A stretch of DNA of 20,866 nt from Sphingomonadales bacterium UBA658 (GTDB lineage: Bacteria > Pseudomonadota > Alphaproteobacteria > Sphingomonadales > Sphingomonadaceae). Shown here piece after piece: positions 15,241 to 20,866 of the stretch. The position numbers and the translations under genes were made by a program. The DNA is taken from the NCBI GenBank assembly GCA_002299195.1, contig DBOA01000004.1, positions 1 to 20,866 on the forward strand, in the 5' to 3' direction. The notes under the pieces are model-generated. The model had not been told where the DNA came from and ran no database searches. It saw only the letters and a program-made list of their open reading frames with translations. Positions within the stretch are counted from its first letter, which is position 1, and every line of letters starts with the position of its first letter.

Positions 15241-15912
15241 ATTTGCTGCCTTCCCTCGCCAGCTTAATTTTCAAGCTGCGAAGTAAGATAAGAAGCAGGG
15301 TAGCACAAGTTTGATTTCACACGATTGAAGGCAGACCGGCTAATCATAGGTTCGCCGGCAAATCGGCGAGACGACATAGTGACGCTAGTTCGTCATTTTC
15401 TGCGTCAAATCGAAGCTGAACTCATATTGTCGCATCGCAGGATGTCCGACGATGTCTGATGAACAAATTGAGGTAAATTACGTTCGGTGGCTTCTCGGCA
15501 ATAGCCATAAGTGCAAGGAATTATTGGCGAGTTTTTGGTAACCGCTTTGTCTTTAATCTATGCTTTCTACTTAATAGCGGTCAGTCCGCCCCCGGCCCAA
15601 TTCATGCCATTTGCAATGACCTTTACCAATCACCGCTTTCGGGATTTTCTTGGTGCGCTTTGAACGTCGTCAATTGGGCCGTGAGCGGTCTGTCCGTATT
15701 TTCTGACAGATGAGCAAAAGCGGACTAATCCAAAACTCATGCATACATCGTTACAAAGCACTGCGCCTTACTGCCGCCCGCCAAAACAAAGGTCGATATG
15801 GCGATTTGTAAAAATCCCTGTGTAGGTTCCAAAACGTCGACAGTTCATCGCATGTCAGGCGCTGTCAAAGCTCAGCGAATACGCGGGGTTAGCGCTAGGA
15901 CGACTGGTGCCG
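15241..15912. other. 672-base intergenic region with short repeats
   Basis: No convincing gene on either strand. It lies between the leftward DUF1501 gene and the leftward dctA operon, so it should hold the dctA promoter; I could not pick one with confidence. Near 15576-15588 and 15684-15696 an AGCGGTC.GTCCG motif repeats in direct orientation with one mismatch. GGCCCAATT at 15594-15602 is the exact reverse complement of AATTGGGCC at 15672-15680. A 28-codon frame (MSDEQIEVNYV...) near 15450-15540 is too short to call. The pattern may be a decayed mobile or gene remnant. Confidence 0.4.
15261..15277. promoter_or_regulatory. inverted repeat in the dctA leader
   Basis: AGCTT and AAGCT (5-bp arms, 7-base spacer AATTTTC) lie 20-37 bases before the dctA start, just upstream of its ribosome site. 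It could be an operator or a small leader hairpin for the operon. Five base pairs can arise by chance. Confidence 0.25.
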
Positions 15913-17346
15913 CTATTGCATGAAACCCAAATTGGCGCCGTTAAACCGACCAATGTTTGGCGAGATGCTTGGTAATTCGCTAGGTGCAACGCCGAACCAT
16001 GTGGCGAGTGTTGCAGCATATTGATCTACAGAGACCGTTGGAAGCAAACGGCCAACGCCCACTTGGTCTGGACTTCTAACGGAAATTTGTGGAGCGACGC
16101 CGTAATAGCGGCCGCCGTTAACAGCGCCACCCATGATGAAATGATGTGCGCCCCAGCCATGGTCGGATCCATCACCATTGGATTGCAGCGTGCGGCCAAA
16201 ATCAGAGGCCGTGAATGTAGTCACTTTGTCAGCGACACCCAATTCCACGGTAGCGCGATAAAAAGCGTCCATTGCGAAGTCGACACGGTCCATCAGCGTT
16301 GCGTGACCCACAATCAAATTATCGTGATGGTCAAAGCCGCCCAAGTTTACCATAAACACCTGGCGCTTTACGCCCAGTGGTTGGCGAGCAGCTATTAGTC
16401 GGGCGACAATTTGAAGCTGGTCAGCTAAAGTGTTGGTGCCAGACACTGGCCGGAATGAAGTCGCCAGGGATGTCGGCTGGAGCGCCGCATTGACAACACT
16501 TTCCGCATCAATGGAACGGCGTGCCACCCTGTTATATTCAGCTTCAAACATATTGTTGCTCGACTGTGTCAACAACGTCCGAAGGGCGTTGCTGCCCGCC
16601 GTAGAGCCAAATAACGGGCTCTTTAGACCGCCGATGGAAGTTGCCCCTGTTGGCGAAATTTGATAGGTTATCGCGTCTTTCCCGGCCAAAAACACGGCAT
16701 TGCCCGCAGCCGAAATGCAGGTGAAGAGTGAATTGGTGTTGCTTGATAAGGCAAGGTCCCCCATACGGCCACCCCAACCGTCTGTAGAACCTTCAGGCCT
16801 AGACGACTGCCATGTCGATTGTTGGTCATTATGCGAAAACAGCTTCGCAGGACGGGGGTTTGCGACCAAATTGCTGCTTTGATATTGGGCCAAAGTTAAT
16901 GGCGCGATAAGCGGGCCAACATTCAGCAATGGCGCAATTTTACCTACATCAAATAAAGCTTTCATGCGGGTCATTTGCGGTGCGAGCGCATATTGCACAT
17001 TATTAGTCAGCACTTGGCCGTTGGCGGGTGTGAGGGCCGTTGCTGCGAGAGACGAACGCGCTAAGGTAATGCCACCTGCCGTTTGTCCAGGGCCGCCTCC
17101 GCGAATGGCGCTATACAAGTCGTAATTTGCCGAGTCATAGGGGATTAATGTGCTATTATGGTCATTGCCACCGTTAAAAAATACGCAGACCAATGCGCGA
17201 TAATCATTGCCTGCACTGAAAGCGGCAGCCTCCCCCATGCCGGCAAGACCCATGGCCCAAGACCCCGCTGTCCCCGCCACGGCCAATTGTTTAGAGCGGC
17301 GAAGGAAAGCACGCCGCGAAATATCTTCCATTTTGCTAATGTGCAC
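15913..17346 (-). CDS. Tat-exported DUF1501 family protein
   Basis: A DUF1501 protein, related to the alkaline-phosphatase/sulfatase superfamily, with no established function. From the GTG at 17346 it has 477 residues. A twin-arginine signal is clear: SRRAFLRRSKQLAVAG and a cleavage region near GEAAA. The family core includes YRALVCVFFNGGNDHNS near the N-terminus, then LFSHNDQQSTWQ, GWGGRMGD, FMVNLGGFDHHDN, TFTASDFGRTLQSNGDGSDHGWGAHHF and GRYYG, holding the Asp/His residues expected to bind metal. The start was chosen because GGGAG lies 6 bases before it and the DUF1800 stop is 10 bases upstream; an ATG at 17331 is the alternative. The DUF1800-DUF1501 order is a recurrent pairing in bacteria, which suggests joint action outside the cytoplasm. 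Confidence 0.9.
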   Translation of the reverse strand: MHISKMEDISRRAFLRRSKQLAVAGTAGSWAMGLAGMGEAAAFSAGNDYRALVCVFFNGGNDHNSTLIPYDSANYDLYSAIRGGGPGQTAGGITLARSSLAATALTPANGQVLTNNVQYALAPQMTRMKALFDVGKIAPLLNVGPLIAPLTLAQYQSSNLVANPRPAKLFSHNDQQSTWQSSRPEGSTDGWGGRMGDLALSSNTNSLFTCISAAGNAVFLAGKDAITYQISPTGATSIGGLKSPLFGSTAGSNALRTLLTQSSNNMFEAEYNRVARRSIDAESVVNAALQPTSLATSFRPVSGTNTLADQLQIVARLIAARQPLGVKRQVFMVNLGGFDHHDNLIVGHATLMDRVDFAMDAFYRATVELGVADKVTTFTASDFGRTLQSNGDGSDHGWGAHHFIMGGAVNGGRYYGVAPQISVRSPDQVGVGRLLPTVSVDQYAATLATWFGVAPSELPSISPNIGRFNGANLGFMQ

Positions 17347-17356
17347 GATGCGCTCC

Positions 17357-19186
17357 CTATTTTTGGACGAGATAATCAGGGGAAGCAAACACAAGAAGTG
17401 TCGCTAGATACACGCGTCGTTCTTTGTCTGCCAACGCACTGGTGTCCGTGACGGTCGTCGCGTCAAGCGCGGCTTTGATAGTTGCTTTGGTGGTGTCGGT
17501 GAGCTGGTTTCCAGATAATAACAAAGACAGCCTGTTCAGTAAGGCCGCCGTGTCGGACACGATAGCTAGCTCACGCGTATAGGTAGCTTTGACGTCATTG
17601 TTCAGGCCGTTGACTGATCCGATGGCTGAAGCCATGAAGTTGATATAGCCAGCAACACTCACTTCGGTAACGATTTGGAATTCAGGTGCGACGAGCGCGT
17701 TGGTTGCAATGGCGGTGTTGGCAGGGACGTAACCTGGGCGGTAAAAATTAAATACAGACGGCGCGCGCAAGGGGCTTTGCCCAAGGCTGGTGGCAGGATT
17801 GGACAAATTTGCGATAATCCAATTACCTGATCGCGATGTGGCACCGAAATTTCGAGCCCATTGCGTAAAGCGCAGCACGGGCTCGCGTACTTTGCCAAAG
17901 GTCGGCGACGTCAACCCAGCCGCATTTGTGGCTTCATCATCCAGCAAAATGGCCTTGAAAACCGCGCGCAAATCGCCACGAACGCCCGAACCATTATTGT
18001 TAAATATCTTGGCAACACGATCAACATAGCCAGCGCTAGGGTTACTGGTCACCAAACGCTGGATCATTTGTTTGGAAAAGAACGGGCCTACATTGGGATG
18101 GTTAAAAAGTGCGTCCAGCGCCAGTTTCATGGATGTTGGTGCATCGGTATTGGCCGGAATAGTGGTGCCCAGAAATGTTTTTTCCAACATGGAATGTTCG
18201 CTGGCGGTCTGCGGCCTTGACCATCTGGTCGGGTCGCTTGTCATTGGCCTGATTACAGATTCTAACGGCGCTACCAATGTTGATGGCACACGGACAGAAG
18301 GTGTTCTGACCAAATTCGAATAGTCGTAACTATAACCGGTAAATACGCGCGCGAGGTTCGACACATCGGAACTAGTATATGTTTCGATGGGCTGACCAGT
18401 GGTTCCGATTTTTTTGGTGCCGTCATTATTCAGCTCATTCAAACCAATGGTGAAAAGCTGCATGACTTCACGCGCATAATTTTCGTCGGGTACGCGACCA
18501 GTCCGCGTATCTTCTTTCTTGTTATCGAGTGTGCTCAGGTAAACGCCCATTGCGGGGTTGAGTGTTACATCTTCCAGTAACTGACGGAAATTACCCAGAG
18601 CATGGCGGTTGAGAACGTCCCAGTAAGCCGCCATAGCATTCGACCGCCATGTGATTTCGATGCCGTTGGTGGATACGACAAAAAATTGGGAAAGCGCGTA
18701 GGCCAATCTTTTGCGAACGGGGTCGGGGCTAGTAATCAACTGGTTCCAGGCCATGTAATCAGCCAAAGAATCTCGCTGATAAAATTCATCGACCGTCACT
18801 TGATCGTAACCGCGCGATGAAAGCCAGGCGACGCCTGTCTGGCTGATCGGAATGTCCATCTGTTTATCCAGCCAGGCCACGAAACCCACAGATCGAATAT
18901 CCGCGACTTCGGGTTCCGTCGCGGCAAGGCTGGCCTTCAAGATGAAACGTACTGCTTCGCCATCTGTCGCCGGCTTCGCGACTGGCGCACTAGGTGTCAA
19001 AACAGAGGCAATTGAATTGCCATCAGCTCCGCCACCACCACAGGCGGCCACGACCAAGGAAGCAGCGGGGATTGCAAAAATAGCGGGTGATTTTTCACCG
19101 ACAGTTCCCTGCGACGGAGCGACCGTATCAGGGGCGGCATCAGAATTTGTTGGCCCATCAAGAGTTAAGCATTCAGGTTGCGTCAT
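17357..19186 (-). CDS. DUF1800 family protein with lipobox-like Cys
   Basis: A 609-residue DUF1800 protein of unknown function. The start at 19186 has a strong purine run GGGGGGAAG just upstream; an ATG 18 bases earlier does not. The N-terminus carries about 30 polar, acidic residues before a short hydrophobic segment AIPAASLVVAACGGGG. The Cys (residue 49) followed by glycines looks like a lipid attachment site, although the leader lacks the usual positive start. Family segments include ILKASLAATEPEV, KRLAYALSQFFVVS, NYAREVMQLFTIGLNEL, LFNHPNVGPFFSKQMIQRLV, KVREPVLRFTQWARNFG and RAPSVFNFYRPGYVPA. It heads an operon with DUF1501 and is divergent from the virB genes. Confidence 0.9.
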   Translation of the reverse strand: MTQPECLTLDGPTNSDAAPDTVAPSQGTVGEKSPAIFAIPAASLVVAACGGGGADGNSIASVLTPSAPVAKPATDGEAVRFILKASLAATEPEVADIRSVGFVAWLDKQMDIPISQTGVAWLSSRGYDQVTVDEFYQRDSLADYMAWNQLITSPDPVRKRLAYALSQFFVVSTNGIEITWRSNAMAAYWDVLNRHALGNFRQLLEDVTLNPAMGVYLSTLDNKKEDTRTGRVPDENYAREVMQLFTIGLNELNNDGTKKIGTTGQPIETYTSSDVSNLARVFTGYSYDYSNLVRTPSVRVPSTLVAPLESVIRPMTSDPTRWSRPQTASEHSMLEKTFLGTTIPANTDAPTSMKLALDALFNHPNVGPFFSKQMIQRLVTSNPSAGYVDRVAKIFNNNGSGVRGDLRAVFKAILLDDEATNAAGLTSPTFGKVREPVLRFTQWARNFGATSRSGNWIIANLSNPATSLGQSPLRAPSVFNFYRPGYVPANTAIATNALVAPEFQIVTEVSVAGYINFMASAIGSVNGLNNDVKATYTRELAIVSDTAALLNRLSLLLSGNQLTDTTKATIKAALDATTVTDTSALADKERRVYLATLLVFASPDYLVQK

Positions 19187-19204
19187 CACACTTCCCCCCA
19201 ACAA

Positions 19205-19397
19205 TGCAAGATCAATTCCAAGTTTTTGATCACCCGTGGCTCACATCAATGCCTGCAACACACATGTAATTTTGCAACGCTGACGCAACACTTTTTTTCT
19301 TAACCTTTTTTTAACTGCCGACAATAATTTTTTGTTGCGATGGGTGGGGTAGCAGATTACTCAACGGCATGGAAAAAGCGTAAAATAGGCTCAAAAC
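19205..19397. promoter_or_regulatory. AT-rich divergent control region
   Basis: This gap separates the leftward DUF1800 gene from the rightward virB1-like gene, so both promoters should lie here. It holds two T-runs and a further TTTTTT (about 19291-19333), which read as A-tracts for the leftward gene. CGCAACA at 19284-19290 is the exact reverse complement of TGTTGCG at 19333-19339; the two flank the T-runs and could be a regulator site. I could not pick -35/-10 boxes with confidence. Confidence 0.4.
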
Positions 19398-20006
19398 ATG
19401 GTCGACAGGCGCTTTACACTTACAATTTTTGCAATTTTACCGCTCGCGGGATTTTGTTCGGTTGCGCACGCAAATGTTTTCGAACTCAAACAGAATGGCA
19501 GTCTTGTCGAAATATCCCAGCCTGTATGGCGGACGGACCCGTCACCTGTTGGTGAAGGTCGATATGATTCCAAGGCACAGCACGCATCTGGCCCCTCTCA
19601 ATCACAAAATGTCGTGCGGCAGCATATTCAGGTTACGGCAACACGGTTCGGCGTTGACCGCAATCTGGTCGACGCCGTTGCGTGGCAAGAGTCACGATAT
19701 AACCCGCGCGCCATTTCCACGGCCGGGGCAGTAGGTGTGATGCAACTTATGCCGGAAACTGCGCGGCAATTGGGTGTGCGTAACCCGCATGATGTGGAAC
19801 AGAATGTGGTCGGTGGAACGGCTTATCTACGCCAGCAGCTTGAACGCTTTGGCAATAACGTGCCACTTGCGTTGGCGGCATATAATGCTGGACCAGGGGC
19901 GGTGATAAAATATGGTGGCATCCCGCCGTATCGCGAAACACAAAACTACGTCCGCCAAATAATGCAACGTCTGTCGGCTACATCGACTTATCGCACCGGA
20001 TATTGA
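19398..20006 (+). CDS. virB1: lytic transglycosylase, VirB1-like
   Basis: A 202-residue exported muramidase of the SLT family, which opens the peptidoglycan for the secretion channel. The signal peptide is about residues 1-25 (RRFTLTIFAILPLAGFCSVAHA). A low-complexity linker runs to about residue 70. The SLT domain begins near FGVDRNLVDAVAWQESRYNP, with catalytic Glu E98. It continues through AGAVGVMQLMPETA, VGGTAYLRQQLERFG and LALAAYNAGPGAV to PYRETQNYV. The motif order is that of the Slt70/MltC-type domain. Only a weak ribosome site precedes the ATG. It is followed directly by virB2, virB3 and virB4 genes, supporting the VirB1 role, although sequence alone would also fit a housekeeping transglycosylase. 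Confidence 0.88.
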   Translation: MVDRRFTLTIFAILPLAGFCSVAHANVFELKQNGSLVEISQPVWRTDPSPVGEGRYDSKAQHASGPSQSQNVVRQHIQVTATRFGVDRNLVDAVAWQESRYNPRAISTAGAVGVMQLMPETARQLGVRNPHDVEQNVVGGTAYLRQQLERFGNNVPLALAAYNAGPGAVIKYGGIPPYRETQNYVRQIMQRLSATSTYRTGY

Positions 20007-20014
20007 GGTTCATG

Positions 20015-20332
20015 ATGACATATAGGTTCAGACGCTTTTTTGTATTTTTTGCCCTCGCTTTGGCTGTTTCAAAAAACGCGATGGCACAGGTGGCCAATGT
20101 CGATCCGCAGGGTTCGGGACCAATCGTCAATGCGCTTGGGTGGATACAAGGAACACTGCTTGGCAATGTTGCAACGACGGCAGCCGTGATTGCGGTCGCT
20201 GTTGTGGGTCTGATGATGCTGACCGGACGCATGAACTGGCGCTTTGGTGCTACCGTCATCATTGGATGCTTTATCCTGTTTGGCGCCACAGCGATTGTCT
20301 CAGGTATTCGTGTCGCCGCAGTTGGCGGTTAG
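20015..20332 (+). CDS. virB2: TrbC/VirB2 family pilin
   Basis: A 105-residue membrane pilin. The signal peptide is about residues 1-24 (MTYRFRRFFVFFALALAVSKNAMA, cut before Q). Two hydrophobic segments follow, about NVATTAAVIAVAVVGLMML and ATVIIGCFILFGATAIVSGI, joined by a short TGRMNWR loop, the layout of VirB2/TrbC major pilins. GAGG at 20005-20008, inside the transglycosylase stop region, is six bases before the ATG at 20015. A TTG at 20003 in frame is the less likely start. It lies between the virB1-like and virB3 genes, as in other virB operons. The mature pilin would form the conjugation or secretion pilus. Confidence 0.85.
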   Translation: MTYRFRRFFVFFALALAVSKNAMAQVANVDPQGSGPIVNALGWIQGTLLGNVATTAAVIAVAVVGLMMLTGRMNWRFGATVIIGCFILFGATAIVSGIRVAAVGG

Positions 20333-20335
20333 GCT

Positions 20336-20620
20336 ATGACCCCGCTGAATCGCACGCCGATATTCCGAGCATTAACACAGCCGCAGATGTTCGCTGGCGT
20401 CACATATAGCTATTTTGTCATAAATCTGGTCGTGACTACCGAGATTTTTCTGATCACACGGTCATTCTGGGCAATTCCGGCTGCCGCCGTCATCCATGCT
20501 ATTGGCTATATGGCCTGTTTGCGGGAGCCCCGGATTTTTGATCTCTGGATTACGAAAGTAAGCCGTTGCGGCCGCACGCGCACGCATGATCTTTGGCGCT
20601 GCAACAGTTACCGGCCTTAA
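20336..20620 (+). CDS. virB3: type IV secretion protein VirB3
   Basis: A 94-residue protein with the VirB3 layout: a short N-terminus (MTPLNRTPIFRALTQPQMFAG) followed by membrane segments about YSYFVINLVVTTEIFLI and FWAIPAAAVIHAIGYMACL, then REPRIFDLWITK, a typical VirB3 tail motif. VirB3 is an inner-membrane component that associates with the VirB4 ATPase. It starts 3 bases after the virB2 stop and ends 3 bases before the virB4 start, so the genes are tightly coupled. The family assignment rests on the PxFRALTxP start and DLW tail. Confidence 0.85.
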   Translation: MTPLNRTPIFRALTQPQMFAGVTYSYFVINLVVTTEIFLITRSFWAIPAAAVIHAIGYMACLREPRIFDLWITKVSRCGRTRTHDLWRCNSYRP

Positions 20621-20623
20621 TCC

Positions 20624-20866
20624 ATGAAAACGGCCGCCCAAAAAGCAGCAGCTTTGGACCCATGTGCAGGGGACCGTCTGCCTTATGCCGGGCATTTGGA
20701 TGACCATACGGTGATGACCCGCGGCGGCGACCTGATCCAGATGATCCAGGTCGACGGCATCGCCTTTGAAACTGCCGACAGCGAAACGCTGAACCATATG
20801 GCGGCGGTGCGTGATGTTGTGATGCGCGGCATCGCAAACTCCAACCTGATGTTATACTGCCACGTC
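20624..20866 (+). CDS. virB4: type IV secretion ATPase VirB4, N-terminal part only
   Basis: The first 81 residues of a protein that runs past the window end. The segment RLPYAGHLDDHTVMTRGGDLIQMIQVDGIAFETAD is the typical opening of VirB4/TrbE ATPases (CagE_TrbE_VirB N-terminal domain), and the sequence continues to NLMLYCHV at the edge. The ATG at 20624 is three bases after the virB3 stop. VirB4 drives substrate and pilin handling at the inner membrane. The Walker motifs are beyond the edge, so activity cannot be judged. Confidence 0.88.
   Translation, partial: MKTAAQKAAALDPCAGDRLPYAGHLDDHTVMTRGGDLIQMIQVDGIAFETADSETLNHMAAVRDVVMRGIANSNLMLYCHV

Noticed and set aside
15450..15540. 28-codon frame MSDEQIEVNYV...
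   Set aside because: Too short, without a ribosome site or recognisable family.
1..20866. CRISPR array, rRNA, tRNA or intact insertion sequence
   Set aside because: No regularly spaced repeats, no rRNA or cloverleaf sequence and no transposase were seen on reading both strands.

Overview
The window looks like a chromosomal segment of a sphingomonad (Alphaproteobacteria, order Sphingomonadales). The basis is the purD/xseA pair with sphingomonad-style protein sequences, a DUF2093 gene, a TonB-dependent receptor operon, a DUF1800/DUF1501 pair and a virB-type locus. No rRNA, tRNA, CRISPR array or intact insertion sequence was found. The taxon is inferred from protein character and not from a search.

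Left part (1-6450). The 5' two thirds of purD runs leftward and xseA runs rightward, and their start codons overlap in one CATG. A DUF2093 gene and a secreted M23 peptidase follow xseA. Next comes a gene-poor stretch with two hairpins (one with a G9 loop) and a probable broken brp/blh-like gene. Leftward genes for a lipoprotein cytochrome c and a DUF3422 membrane protein follow. Upstream of DUF3422 is a stretch with CAGGGA-type palindromic repeats and a 49-codon ORF.

Centre (6458-15240). Five tightly packed leftward genes form an apparent operon, read in this order: dctA-type dicarboxylate symporter, secreted alpha/beta hydrolase, TonB-dependent receptor, M14 zinc carboxypeptidase, and a fusion of an alpha/beta hydrolase to an M20 metallopeptidase. 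The fusion pairs the same two fold classes as the poly(aspartic acid) hydrolases PahZ1 and PahZ2 described from Sphingomonas sp. KT-1. A C4-dicarboxylate/aspartate carrier sits in the same operon. I infer an outer-membrane-to-cytoplasm route that imports an aspartate- or malate-containing polymer or peptide, cuts it in the periplasm and takes up the C4 acid. This is the most interesting part of the window.

Right part (15241-20866). A 670-base gap with short repeats precedes a leftward DUF1800-DUF1501 operon (export signals, function unknown). Across an AT-rich divergent control region begins a rightward type IV secretion locus: VirB1-like lytic transglycosylase, VirB2 pilin, VirB3 and the start of VirB4, cut by the window edge.
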